DNA from: Monoplex corrugatus
Lineage: Eukaryota; Mollusca; Gastropoda; Littorinimorpha; Ranellidae
Length of the DNA: 64,000 nucleotides
NCBI GenBank assembly: GCA_030674185.1
Contig: CM060307.1
Span: 63,627,153-63,691,152 of the forward strand
Reading direction: 5' to 3'
Shown here piece after piece: positions 1 through 10,904 of this stretch. The position numbers were made by a program, and so were the translations under genes. Every line of letters starts with the position of its first letter. The first letter of the stretch is position 1. The notes below the pieces were generated by a model. It saw nothing but the letters and a program-made list of their open reading frames with translations. It was not told where the DNA came from and searched no databases.

Positions 1-26
1 CTTTTTTTTTATAAACAGATAAAGAA

Positions 27-352
27 TGCGAGTTTGGAATAAAAAGGGATTCAGTGCATTCAGACAGTTCTATATGTGTTCCATCCAAATCTGCCAGCAG
101 TTGTCTGGCAGGATCCTGAAGCCTACGCAAAACACTACGTATTGGCAAGATCTTGAAACAGGGAAGGGAACTGGGCCTTCGCAGCGCTGGCAGCACCTAA
201 ATGATTGGCGCAATCTTGTGGGCAATGAGGACGTCATCTTTTACATTGCATGGGTGGGATTGAACTCAAGACATACAGTCATGTTGGTCTGTATGGTGGT
301 CGAACCCACGACCTCTACCTTATCAGTATGGCAGATTTAACCAGCTGAGCTA
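27..352 (-). repeat. tRNA-derived SINE, family A
   Basis: Read on the minus strand, 298-352 looks like a tRNA head: an A box (TAGCTCAGCTGG) followed about 35 bases on by a B box (GGTTCGACC). A second, degraded head-like stretch sits at about 255-290. The body at 27-170 matches copies at 20145-20425 and 58033-58320, with shared words such as TCTGCCAGCAG and ATCCAAATCTGCC. An open frame crosses it but is repeat sequence and not a gene. Family A is a local name. Confidence 0.7.
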
Positions 353-889
353 AGATAGGAAGGGGAGGTAAGGGGGAGGGGGGAGATAAAACAAGAGTAT
401 CCTTTTTGTGGATAGGTGGCATGTTTGTGTCTTGTCTGTTTTTGCGTTGTTCTCTGGGAATGTGTATACAAACAGCCTTCGGATTTCTGGTGTTGTTAGG
501 TCTTTGTTGTTTACAGTGATCTTGGTTACCAAGACAGCGAGCAAGCCGACAAAGAAGACCCAATAAAAAAAAAAAAAAAAAGAAAACTCCTCTCTCTTCC
601 TGTCTATCTGACTGAGAAAGTATCATGCTGTATGTTGTTCACATTCCCCTTCTTGAAGAGCCACCCATCCATCCATCCATGTATCTGTCCTTACATTCAT
701 CCAAAAACAACAAACAAAAAATAGTAATACGTGTAGTCTAAGTTATGTTTGTGTGTGTGAGGTGGGGAGGGAGGAATAGAGGTGTGTGAGTATGTATGTG
801 AGGAGAGGTGTGTGAATGTAGGCATCTGACTGGTTATCTGGTACGGTTGTCTTTCCGTCCATTTTGGTTGGATTTTTGTTGTTGCTGTT

Positions 890-958
890 ATTTGTTTTGT
901 TTTGTTTTGTTTTGTTTTGTTTTGTTTTGTTTTGCTTTGCTTTGCTTTGTTTTGTTTT
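890..958. repeat. (TTTTG)n microsatellite
   Basis: Pentanucleotide tract with a few TTTGC variants, 55 bases before the splice acceptor of the first MAM exon. It lies in the intron next to the acceptor region. Confidence 0.9.
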
Positions 959-1011
959 ATATATGGATCATATGTCGATGATTAATTCCCATGTGCATTG
1001 TGTGTGTCCAG

Positions 1012-1163
1012 GTCACTTCATGTTCATAGAGGCCTCAGCCAAGGGACGAGGGAAGAACGCCATTCTGTTCTCTCCTCTGTACAGAGGACTGAACCCACAG
1101 TGTCTGCAGTTCTACTACCATATGCATGGCAGGCATGTTGGCACTCTCAACGTCTATGCCAAG
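1012..1163 (+). CDS. MAM-domain protein, internal exon (middle of the MAM domain)
   Basis: This 152-base exon encodes about 51 residues with the core of a MAM domain: a GHFMFIEAS-type strand, an AILFSPLYRG segment, then the conserved cysteine and aromatic run LNPQCLQFYYHMHG and GTLNVY. MAM domains are extracellular adhesion modules of about 160 residues found in meprins, receptor phosphatases and many invertebrate matrix proteins. The acceptor is a T/G-rich run ending in CAG at 1011 and the donor is GTAGGG at 1164. It enters in phase 1 and leaves in phase 0, which matches the next exon. The N-terminal third of the domain must lie left of the window. Family membership is clear, but the orthologue cannot be named. 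Confidence 0.85.
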
Positions 1164-1294
1164 GTAGGGTTCATCATGGAAAAGACGGGAAAAGAAAATT
1201 GATGAGAAAAGACTAAATAGAAAAAGAAAAGGACATTGAAATTTAAAATTTATTCCAAAAAAAAATCATCGAACTTTGACAGCTGTGTATGCGT

Positions 1295-1456
1295 CCCACT
1301 CAAGTCTGTCCGAAAGTTTCTGGAAGACTATTTAAGCGCAAAACCTTATGCGCTTGCAAGGTCTTGAAATTAGGAAGGAGGAGAGGACGAGACATATGAA
1401 ACAGTCACCAGAATGCTTGCTCATTAATTAAAGATGAGCATCAAACTGGACCGTTT
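1295..1456 (-). repeat. Partial SINE, family A
   Basis: Diverged copy in intron 1. It shares the stretch about low-copy words GCGCAAAACC, AAGGTCTTGAA and CACCAGAATG with the fuller copies at 20145-20425 and 58033-58320. The tRNA head is missing. Confidence 0.5.
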
Positions 1457-1462
1457 TTAGTT

Positions 1463-1537
1463 TATAATAATAATAATTTATATAGCGCAAAATCTTGATA
1501 AAATCAAATCTAAGCGCTGAAGCAGACACACACGCAA

Positions 1538-1607
<70 letters not shown>

Positions 1608-3158
1608 GCGCGCGCATGGCTATAAATGGGGAGAAAGAATAAAAGCAATAAAAGCAAGAATAAAAGCAATGGAAAATTATAGAGAGCATAGCACATACAA
1701 TTATATATTATAACCATGTGATTCCCCTCCGAGCGGAGACAGGCTGCAGAGGGGGGGGGGGTTGAGTGAGGTTAGGATTTTATGCGGAGGAGAAAAGATG
1801 AGTTTTGAGAGCGGACTTGAAGGAGACAAAAGTAGGTTGCTGACGGACTGAGAGAGGAAGTTTGTTCCAGGAGAGTGGACCAGAAACAGAGAAGGCTCGT
1901 GGACCATAGGTATTGAGCTTAGTACGTGGAAAGCGAAAAGTCAGAGGATCGGAGGCAGAGCGGAGGGTACGTGAGGGAAGATAGATCTCAAGTAGGCTTG
2001 ACAGGTAATCGGGGGCTGCGTTATTGAGGCTTTTGTAGCACAGGGTGTCTAGTTTGTACTGTATGCGCTTTGATACAGGGAGCCAGTGAAGTTGTGCCAG
2101 GAGAGGAGATATGTGGTCAGCTTTTTTCTTTTGAGTACAAGGCGTACAGCATTGTTTGAATGCGCTGTAGGATGAGAATGGTGGAGGCAGGAAGACCAGA
2201 CAGGAGTGAATTGCAATAGTCAATGCGAGACATTATGAAGGAGAGAACGAGTTTTGCAGTTGTTTCGACAGAGAGATACTTCCTGATCAGCCTTATACGA
2301 TGGAGATGATAGTAGCAAGATCTGGCAGTTTGAGAAACAAAGTTGTTCATGGAGAGGGTAGAGTCAATGCAGACACCAAGGTTTTTAGCTGAATCAGAAA
2401 TTGGGACTGATGTGTTACATAATGGGAGAGAAAGAGGAGGCAGCTGAGAAAGTTTCTGACGGGTGCCAATGAGGATAGCTTCTGTCTTGTCGTCATTAAG
2501 CTGAAGTTTGTTGAACGTCATCCAGTTCTTAATGTCTGAGTAATACTCAGTGGTGCGAGTCAACAGGCGCTGTATATTATCAGGTGAGTCACTGTCTTGA
2601 AGTTGGGTGTCATCAGCATAGAAGTGGTGTTTTATAGAGTGGGAGTTGATGATGGTGGACAGGGGGGAGGTGTAAAGAGTGAAAAGAACAGGGCCAAGGA
2701 CAGATCCTTGTGGAACACCACAGGTCAGGTATGCAGGTTGAGAGTAAGTGCCATTGATGAGAACAGTTTGTTTTCTGTTTGATAGGTATGAAGTGAACCA
2801 AGACAGAGCAATGTCAGAGATGCCAAAAGTATGATGAAGTCTAGAAAGGAGAATACCATGATCAATGGTATCAAAGGCTGCAGACAGATCAAGGAGTGTG
2901 AGGAGAGAGACTTTGCCAGTATCAGTTGCAAGGAGGAGATTGTTGAGAATGTGTAGTAGGGCAGTTTCAGTGCTATGGCACTGGCGGTAGGCTGACTGGA
3001 ATGGATTGAGGAGATTGTTGGCAGACAGGTGAAAGTTCAGCTGGTTGAGGACAACTTTTTCAAGGAGTTTTGACAAGAAAGAGAGATTAGAGATAGGCCG
3101 GTAATTTTTCAGTTCATTTGGGTCTAAATTGTGTTTCTTGAGTTTGTCCTCTGGGATT
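1463..3158 (-). mobile_element. CR1/L2-like LINE, 5'-truncated, frameshifted
   Basis: On the minus strand the 3199-2117 frame encodes most of a non-LTR reverse transcriptase: an NYRPISNLS start, motif A in LLDLSAAFDTIDH, motif B in GVPQGSVLGP and the catalytic box YADDTQL. A frameshift near 2150-2200 moves into the 2223-1780 frame, which holds the C-terminal thumb region (LHWLPVSKRIQYK) and a stop at 1780. The 3' UTR runs to about 1463 and ends in AAGCGCT-type sequence and an (ATT)n tail, the same end as the copy at 51018-52030. A (CA)n tract at 1526-1615 has grown inside the 3' UTR. The endonuclease half is missing. It lies in intron 1 of the MAM gene, antisense to it. Confidence 0.9.
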
Positions 3159-3225
3159 GAATTTGGGATCTCATATCCTGAATCTGTGTCTCTAACCACT
3201 GATCCAACCAGCCGAAGAAATGAAA
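3152..3225 (-). repeat. tRNA-like SINE head next to the LINE
   Basis: The reverse complement reads like a tRNA 5' half (GGATCAGTGGTTAGAGAC, A box) followed by a B-box-like ATTCAATCC. It sits exactly where the LINE reverse transcriptase starts, so the first residues of the long open frame come from tRNA-like sequence and not from LINE protein. Confidence 0.5.
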
Positions 3226-3567
3226 GGAAAGAAGAAAGAAAGAGGGGAGGGAGGAAGAAGTACAGGGAAGGAGAGAGAACGAAAAAGCAAAATAGCTAAA
3301 TTCACCAGCGACTGAAAGGCGCTTTCTGCGGTATTAAAAATACTATCAAACTGTCAAAATTACACCGTAGTGTCTCCTTATAAAGCCAGCTGTTTTGTAA
3401 ACGTCGGGTACAACCTGTCGTGAACAGCGGAAAGTCCTTGCTAGCATGCTTCTGTATTTCCGGTGGTTCTCACCGAAATAATGGGAGGATTGTTCAGCTT
3501 GTGAATTTTAAACTTTACAACTTCCCATGATAACTGATAGTATTCCGTCCGTCAGCTGCATGCACGC

Positions 3568-3569
3568 AC

Positions 3570-3610
<41 letters not shown>

Positions 3611-3695
3611 GACAGACAGACAGACAGAGACAGAGAGAGACACAGAAAAACAGATAGAAAGACAGACAGACAGACAAAGACAGAGATACAGAGTT
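3568..3695. repeat. (GA)n/(GACA)n microsatellite
   Basis: Compound tract of GA repeats followed by imperfect GACA repeats. All long open frames across it come from the repeat. Confidence 0.9.
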
Positions 3696-3765
3696 GCAAA
3701 CTTAACTTATTTTCCATCAAGAAATGTGCTACTACATGTATGCATTTCTGTTTGACTGAAAGGTC

Positions 3766-3895
3766 AGGAGTAGTGGTGGTGGTGTGGTGGTGGTGGTGGT
3801 GGTGGTGGTGGTGATGGCAATATCAGTAATAGTAGTAGCAGTAGTAGTAGTAGTAGCAGCAATGTAGTAATAGTAGTAGTATGTATGTATTTTTA
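3766..3895. repeat. (GTG)n/(GTA)n triplet tract
   Basis: Imperfect GTG then AGT triplets, in intron 1. Confidence 0.85.
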
Positions 3896-3999
3896 TTACT
3901 AAATTTCAAATAAGTGGACATTAAAAACTGATGACATTATCAACGCATACAAATATAAAACAACTCTAAATGAATGCGACTACCATCGATTTGTGCGTT

Positions 4000-4085
4000 T
4001 ATTCTTTCTTGTCTTTTGTACACGCTTACAAAGGCCAGTGTGGGAAAATTTGCGCCTGCCTTATCTTCTGTTATTATATAACATT
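4000..4085 (-). repeat. Diverged SINE family C 3' fragment
   Basis: Contains GGCCAGT...GAAAATTTGCGCCTG followed by CTTGTCT-like sequence, the combination seen at 28325-28370. Short and diverged. Confidence 0.35.
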
Positions 4086-4515
4086 GTATAAATGAAAAAC
4101 AAAGAAAAGTTTGAAAATACTCAAGCGTAACAGGTGCACAAAAAGTCTCAAGGCCTTGATCTTCGCTTTCAGCTTTGATCTTGAGTTTGACCTTGAGCTT
4201 GAACGTTCAGACAAAGACAAAAAGACAGTTTAGATATGTATACCACTACCGGACTCTGCCATACTCGAAATGATATTTTAATGATCATTACTAAAGAGTC
4301 TTCTATCCCTTTAAGGATCCCGCGATAATAATCATTTGGCAGTATACAAAAAAGAAGCCTTCCAGTCGCCAGTCCGAAGCAGTTTACCACAGAGACTGGT
4401 TGCATGTAGGCGTGCCATCAGTTATTGCTGTTGGCAGTGGGATGGCAGTTGATAGCGTCAGCGTGTTCGTTTGTATATCTAGGTTTGTTTGTTTGTTTGT
4501 TCCGTCAACTAAGCA

Positions 4516-4640
4516 GCACACACACACACAACACACACACACACACACACATACACACACACACGCACGCACGCACGCACGCACACGCACGCACACACGC
4601 ACGCACACACGCACGCAGGCACTCACACATATACATACAC
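4516..4640. repeat. (CA)n microsatellite
   Basis: CA repeats with interspersed GCAC variants in intron 1. Confidence 0.95.
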
Positions 4641-4773
4641 ACTGACACATACCTTCAATTGTAAATAGAGACCTCTTGTTTTCCACTCAAAAATGTTTAT
4701 ATCTGGGATTTGGTGAATACATGAGTACGTATAGGAGTGCGTGCGGTGATACATCCATATGGTATGCGCGCGC

Positions 4774-4776
4774 CTC

Positions 4777-4836
<60 letters not shown>
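4774..4836. repeat. (GT)n(GA)n microsatellite
   Basis: GT run turning directly into a GA run. Confidence 0.95.
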
Positions 4837-5007
4837 GCTGGTTGACGAAATAAACAAAACAAAATAGAACAAACAAAAAATGTGATGCCATGACTCTGTG
4901 GGGTGGGGGGTGGGGGGGGGGGGTATGTGTGTGTCTTTATTCCTGTTTCCAACAGGCTAATGGGAGAGACAGTGGTGTCGGTGTTAGGTGGTGTTAATTG
5001 ATTTCGA

Positions 5008-5103
5008 AATGTGCGTGTGTATATGCGTGGTGTGTGTGTGTGTGTCTGTGTGTGTGTGCGTGTGTGTGTGTGTGTGTGTATTGTGTGTGTGTGTCGTGCG
5101 TGC

Positions 5104-5162
<59 letters not shown>

Positions 5163-5200
5163 CGTATAGACTGTGTGTGAGCGTGCGTGTGCACGCGCGT
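5008..5200. repeat. (GT)n microsatellite
   Basis: GT repeat with GTGC variants, ending about 70 bases before the acceptor of the second MAM exon. Confidence 0.95.
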
Positions 5201-5267
5201 GAAAGTATTTGTTTGTATGTTTGTTTATTTGTTTCCCTCATTACCATCAATTTTGTCTATTCAACAG

Positions 5268-5381
5268 GCTCAAGGCGGGGAGGAATTAAACTCGGTGTGG
5301 CGGGCGTGGGGTAACCAAGGTGATCTGTGGTCTGTAGCCCGACTCGCCATCCCTAAAGAGCTGGCCAGGGCCGGTTATCAG
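5268..5381 (+). CDS. MAM-domain protein, internal exon (second)
   Basis: A 114-base exon, phase 0 at both ends, encoding 38 residues. It contains the MAM strand WRAWGNQGDLWSVARLAI, equivalent to the family's W-x-x-x-G-x-x-G-x-x-W segment. The acceptor is a pyrimidine-rich run ending in CAACAG at 5267 and the donor is GTACGT at 5382. It joins the 1012-1163 exon in frame and continues into the 9889-10119 exon, so the three together read through the C-terminal two thirds of one MAM domain. Intron 2 is about 4.5 kb and filled with simple repeats. Confidence 0.85.
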
Positions 5382-6860
5382 GTACGTAACTGCTTTATCT
5401 CCCTTACCGGTGCTCTTTTTCACCCCAAGACATACTAAGTGTGTTAATTATCGGTCGGTTCATTATTTCTCTGGTTCGGAAATAGAGACAAGGATCGGGT
5501 AAGCTTGTACTTTATATTTGGTGTTAAAGCATTGTTGTTTGTTTGTTTGTTTGTTTTTTGTTTTGTTTTGTTTCGTTTTGTTTCTTTTTCTCCTTTGCCA
5601 TCCTTTGATCTTTAGTTTGGATCTTGATATCACGTACTGACGTAGGCATGCGTATAATAATGTAAGTTATTATTTTTTCAGTTTATGAATTCTTGTTATG
5701 ACTTATCGTCTACATCATTAGCAATTTATCGTCATAAACGTTGTCGTCCCGTTCTTCCTTCTCATCCTTCTTATTCTCCTTCTTCCCCCATTCCTCTATC
5801 CTTCTCTTCTTTTTTCATGTAAAAATAGAAAGAAACAGAGAGAAATAGTAAACAAATATATCTCCCAAAAATATATCTCCCAATATAGGGCATAATGTAT
5901 TTTCAGTAGACTTGAGTTGTGGTTTTGTTACCTTTGCCCAACGTGTTGCTGTCGTTGATGATAATGTTATTGATGTTGAGGAGGAGGAGGAGGAGGGGAT
6001 GAGGACGATCAGAAACAAGCTTTAGGTGTAATTATGGATACCTGGGCGTTAAAGACATCGTGATTATGAACGTTTGAATAAATATGACCCATTTTCAAAT
6101 GCTTGAGAAAATGTGGGCTTAGGTATATAACGGTCTGTCTATTAGGAACAGATGGATCTTTAACAAACCCGAATCATGCGTTTATCCTGAGAAAGATATC
6201 TATGACTTCATACCTTTATATCAGCACACTCCAGGGATCAGAATAAATATCAAATGGATCTAATTAAGCTAAAATGGTGAGGCTATACGTTTGGCTTGAT
6301 AACATACTCGTATACCTTTCCGCCTACCCTCCCATTTCCCCTCCCTCCCTCCCTCCCCCCCTCTTTTTTTTTTTTAAATACGTCGATTGTAATCAGCCGG
6401 CCCAAGTACTCAGCAGCCCTGTATGTAATTGGTGGTGGTGATGGCGATGGTGATATGCTTGTTTGGGTTCATTTCAAGTAACGGGGGTAGTCACGCTTGT
6501 AATAACTTGCAGTAATTGTAGTGGTGGTGATGGTAGAGTTGGTTGGTAGTGGCCATAGCGGTATTCGCAGTTCGAAACAGACTCGAAGGCAACGGGTAAC
6601 GGTAAGAGCGGTCTGCTCTTGTTGATGATATTCAGTCCAGTCCTGTTTGGATGCAAATAACTTGCACTCGTATTCATTGCACTCCAGTGGACTGCACTCA
6701 TATCTCGCACACCACAGCCAGTTTAAACCATTTCGTTGCTTTCTAGTGCGTCATTACGATCACGAACATTACTGTGGCAGTTTTGGATGAGGATCGTAAT
6801 AGAACTGAGCTTGCCGAACCTTTTTTTGAACAGATTCCAAACTAAAAAGTATCAGTCATC
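5382..6860. other. Intron 2, left part: no recognised element
   Basis: T-rich intron sequence with a short (GTTT)n/(TTTTG)n patch near 5535-5580 and GGT/GAGG triplet patches near 5975 and 6430. I see no exon-like frame with splice sites. Confidence 0.6.
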
Positions 6861-6861
6861 A

Positions 6862-7070
6862 TCGTCATTATCAGCAGCAGCAGCAGTATCTCATCATCAT
6901 CATCATCATCGTTAGCATCGTCAGTGTCAGCATCAGCATCAGTATCATATTTAGCATTATCGATGCTCTTCTTCTTCTTCTTCATTTTTTTTCTTCTTCT
7001 TTCCTCCTCCTCGTTCTTCTCCGCTTTCTCCTTCTTCCCTTTTTTTTATATTTTTTTTTTTTTATTAGTT
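6862..7070. repeat. (CAT)n and (CTT)n/poly-T patches
   Basis: A CAG/CAT triplet block at about 6880-6950, then CTT/TTC triplets and T runs to about 7070. Confidence 0.8.
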
Positions 7071-7508
7071 TTGATTACACATGACGCCGACGATAAATTC
7101 GAAGTTGGTTTCTAAAATTTCACAGGAAAAGAAGAAGGGAATAAAAATGAGATGGGGACATAATTATTGACATTTCAGCTTCCCACAAGGTGTTAGATTC
7201 TCAACTTCTTTCATCTTTTCCTGGCTCTCAGACTTTTATGACGAGTCCTTCACTGCTTGCAACTTTTTGCACATAGAACTACACTTTATTCTCGGTGAAA
7301 ATCGTTCTGCTGACTCTGCTATTCAGATGATGAGGCCGTCCTTGGTACTGCGGTAGTAAACACCAAAAACATCATACATGGAGAACAAAGATAAGATAGT
7401 AGGTAGTGGAAGGATTTGTTGCACCTGTTCCACAAGAAAGGAGACTTTAGATAAGACTTTCCTACCTCGGTGTGGGGAGATGAGTTCCTTATGTCTGGGG
7501 AGTAGAGA

Positions 7509-7874
7509 GTGGGGGGGGGGGGGGGCATAGAAGAGCTGATGTACGTAGGAGTGGGGTATTCCGTGAGTGTGCTTGTGAGAGAGTACTTGCATGTGTTAGT
7601 GAGTGAGAGAGTGTGTACACATATATGCATATATTTGTGTGTATGTATACGCACGTGTGTGTGTGTATGTCGTCTCTGCGTGCGTTTCTGTGTGTACATG
7701 TGCATATGTACATATACGTATGTGCTCGCGTGTGTGTCTGTGTATATGTCTTTTTCTTTCATGTGTGTATGTACAAGTTTTTGTGTGTGTACGTGTGTGT
7801 GCACGTATGTGTATGTGTACGTATTTGTCTGTATGTGGGGGTGGGGGGCTGCATGTGTTTGCTTGCACGAGACT

Positions 7875-7934
<60 letters not shown>
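7509..7934. repeat. G run and degenerate (GT)n tract
   Basis: A run of 17 or so G residues near 7511 is followed by GTGTAT/GTACGT variants and a pure (GT)n at 7879-7932. Long frames here (up to 256 codons on the minus strand) are repeat artefacts. Confidence 0.9.
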
Positions 7935-7935
<1 letters not shown>

Positions 7936-8129
7936 AGGAGGGGTAGTATAGGAGGAAGAGTGTGTGACGATATAAAGAAACAAGCAGGTGCGGGTGTGAT
8001 GGGTTAATGAGCGAAGGCTGTGAACCCCCTATCATGTCTCTGGGAGTTCCAGATTGATGTCGGTTAGCTGTCAGTTGGCTTCGGTTCACTTAGAGGATAG
8101 GTTCCCAAAAACGAGGAGTAACGTTCATC

Positions 8130-8143
8130 TCTCTGTCTGTCTG

Positions 8144-8220
<77 letters not shown>

Positions 8221-8240
8221 CTTCCCTCTCTCTCTGTGTC
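8130..8240. repeat. (CT)n microsatellite
   Basis: Nearly pure CT tract with CTGT at its left edge. Confidence 0.95.
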
Positions 8241-8730
8241 TTATACACGCATGCTTACGCACACGCACACACGTATTTACTCACGTAACACACACTCACA
8301 CACAGATTGTATGAAGAAGTAATTGCCTTTGAAGTAAGAACAAAAAGGAGAAAAAGGGAAGAGGAAAAGAAAGAGGGGGGTTGTCGTTGCTTGTACTATA
8401 AGAAACACCGAAAGTAATGAGTAAACGTGCTTATTAGACAAAAAGAGCAACAACAGCTTCTGCAACTACAGCGACGTCAACAAAGAATATAAGGAAAAAG
8501 AAGAAAAATAAACAATGAAAGATGAAACATGGTTTTCCCTGTTACGGAAAATGTAATGATCAAATGTGTACTAGTTGAACACTATGCTTCCTCCACATTT
8601 CTTAAGTTTAACTTAAAGAAGGGAAATTACCTATTTCTGTTATCCTCGTATCTCCTCGAAATAATTGGGAGATCTTTAGACAGCCTGATGCTTTAAGAGA
8701 TAGGTGAAAATGAAACGTTTGTTTGTAACT

Positions 8731-8768
8731 ACTCCTCTTGATCGCAGTTACTCCTCTTGATCGCAGTT
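8731..8768. repeat. 19-bp perfect tandem duplication
   Basis: The unit ACTCCTCTTGATCGCAGTT occurs twice, head to tail, with no mismatch. Confidence 0.95.
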
Positions 8769-8849
8769 ACACAAAGTTTGTCTAGAAGTGCAGGAAAATG
8801 AAGAAGGCTGGAGAGGCGGGATTATGTTTGTTTGTTTGTTTGATTTTGG

Positions 8850-8912
8850 TTGCTGTTGACGATCTTGTTGCTGCAGCTACTGTTGCTACTGTTATTGTTG
8901 TCGTTGTTGCTG

Positions 8913-8943
<31 letters not shown>

Positions 8944-9820
8944 CTCTGCTGTTGTTGCTGTTGCTACTATATTTTTGTTGCTGCTGTTGTTGTTGCTGCT
9001 GCTACTGTAGTGGCAGTTGTTGTGGTTGATGCTACTGCTGCTGTTCCTGGTTTTGTTGCTTCTGTTGTTGTTGTCGTTGTTGTTGTTTCTATTGTTAATG
9101 TTGTTGTTGTTGATAATGATGCTGTTGTTGCTGTCGCTATTGCTGTTGTTATTGTTGTTGATGTTCTTGCTACTGTTATTGTTGACGTTGTTGCTGCCAC
9201 TGCTGCTGCTGTTGTTGTTGTTGCTGCTGCTGCTACTACTGCTGCTGCTGTTGTTGTTGTTCTCGCGGCCTCTGTTCTTGTTGATGTTGTTGCTGCAGAT
9301 ACTGCTGTTGTTGATGTTGTTGCTGTTGCTATTGCTTTTACTATTTTATGTTGTTGCTGCTGCTGTTGCTGATGTTTTTGTTGCTGCTACTGCTGGTTTG
9401 GATGTTGTTGCTTTTATCGTTATTGGTGTTATTATTGTTACTTGCTGCTGTTGTTGCTACATATATCGTTGTTTTTGCTGCTGATGTTTAGATTGTTACT
9501 GATACTGGTGGTCTTCTGCTGTTGCTGTTGTTGGGCTGATGTTTGTGTTGCTGCTTTTGTTGCTGGTGTTGCTGCTGCTGGTGTTGTTGCTACAGATATT
9601 GTTGTTGTTGCTTCTGATGTTCATATTGTTACTGATATTGGTGGTCTTCCGCTGTTACTGTTGTTGTTGCTGATGTTTGTGTTGCTGCTTTTGTTGCTGC
9701 TGCTGTTGGTGTTGTTGCTGTTGCTTTTGTTCTGCTGCTGTTGGTAGTGTTGCTGCTGCTGATGTTGTTGCTACCATTTTAGCTGCTGTTGCTGTTAATG
9801 CTGCTGTTTCTAAAGGGTGA
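8850..9820. repeat. ~1 kb imperfect (GTT/GCT)n triplet tract
   Basis: Almost every triplet is GTT, GCT, GAT, ACT or TCT over about 970 bases. All three plus frames stay open for long stretches and would give poly-Leu, poly-Val/Ala or poly-Cys protein, the sign of a triplet repeat and not of a coding region. It lies entirely in intron 2 of the MAM gene and ends about 70 bases before the acceptor. Confidence 0.95.
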
Positions 9821-9888
9821 TGTTGAAAAAGAATGACGACAGCTTATCACAACCTGTCTTCTGACTCTGTTTCTCTTTTGCCGAACAG

Positions 9889-10119
9889 ATCATCTTCGAA
9901 GGAATCACAGAGAACGGTTACCAAGGCGACATGGCGATCGATGACGTCAGTGTGAACGAGGGCGAGTGCGAGGCAGTGGAGGGTGTCCAGCCGATCGTGG
10001 TTCAGTTCAACGCTACCGCCATCATCAAGGATGGCAAAAAGTTCGCTCGCAATGTCAAGAGGCTGAAGCTGTCGAAAATCCCTGGCAAAGGAAGGAAGAA
10101 ATCTGGCGGAAATGATTAA
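9889..10119 (+). CDS. MAM-domain protein, terminal coding exon
   Basis: The acceptor is a strong pyrimidine tract ending in CCGAACAG at 9888. The exon is in phase 0, encodes 76 residues and ends at TAA 10117-10119. The first 27 residues finish the MAM domain (IIFEGITENGYQGDMAIDD then the closing cysteine in NEGEC). The remaining tail of about 50 residues is rich in Lys and Arg (KFARNVKRLKL, IPGKGRKK) and carries one N-glycosylation sequon (NAT). There is no C-terminal membrane segment or GPI-like signal, so this end looks like a secreted or matrix protein and not a receptor. The tail matches no family I recognise. Confidence 0.88.
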   Translation: MIFEGITENGYQGDMAIDDVSVNEGECEAVEGVQPIVVQFNATAIIKDGKKFARNVKRLKLSKIPGKGRKKSGGND

Positions 10120-10140
10120 CTATCGCCCCCATGATACCAA

Positions 10141-10144
10141 CACA

Positions 10145-10235
<91 letters not shown>

Positions 10236-10395
10236 CCACACACACACACGCACACACACACGCACACAAACACACACACACACAAACTCACACACACACA
10301 CACTCACTCACTCACACACACGCGCGCGCGCGCACATACGCACACATACACACACATACACACACTTACTCACTCACTCACTCACTCACTGTTTT
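10141..10395. repeat. (CA)n microsatellite in the probable 3' UTR
   Basis: A long CA tract starting 22 bases after the MAM stop, followed by CGCG and CTCA variants. Confidence 0.95.
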
Positions 10396-10816
10396 CACCT
10401 TTTCGCTCCTTCACTTTATCCACTAGATTCCTGCAAATTGTTTAATACTTTCACTCTCTATCGTATCCTTTAATGTCTTGCAGATGGCTGATGGATAAGG
10501 TGAGCAAGTGAAAGAGATGAAACAAGTTCGTTTTGCTCGTTCCAGTGGGGTGAGGGAGTTTGATGACAGGGAGAGACTGAATGTACATTTATACAGACAG
10601 TACTTACAGTACGTCACAGGTATACATTAGGCTAGATGGTCGTCGTGAACATGATTTATACTGTCTAAAGTTCATTTATTGGTGAAAATATACCGGGATG
10701 CGAAATGTCGATTAATAGATATATGTGTGTCTGTGGACATGATTCATCCTATTGTCTAAAATCACTTACTGGTGAAAAGACATGGCTGAAGATGGTGATC
10801 AACACTTATATATGTG

Positions 10817-10822
10817 AATAAA
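10817..10822 (+). terminator. Possible poly(A) signal AATAAA
   Basis: First canonical hexamer downstream of the MAM stop, about 700 bases away. Usage cannot be judged from sequence. Confidence 0.35.
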
Positions 10823-10904
10823 GATGATGAATTGCATAACTATACATACGTTCACAAACGGGACATTTTGTTCTCCACAACTGACGACGAATGGCATGTG
10901 ACTG

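Noticed and set aside
7319..8089. 256-codon minus frame rich in His and Thr
   Set aside because: It is produced by degenerate (GT)n repeat; no domain, splice site or codon bias supports it.
9017..9484. 155-codon Leu-rich frame that could be taken for a membrane protein
   Set aside because: All three frames are open because the DNA is a triplet repeat; it is intronic.
10484..10499. 16-base micro-exon between TTGCAG and GTGAGC
   Set aside because: Splice-like flanks exist, but it lies after the MAM stop and nothing requires it; such pairs occur by chance.
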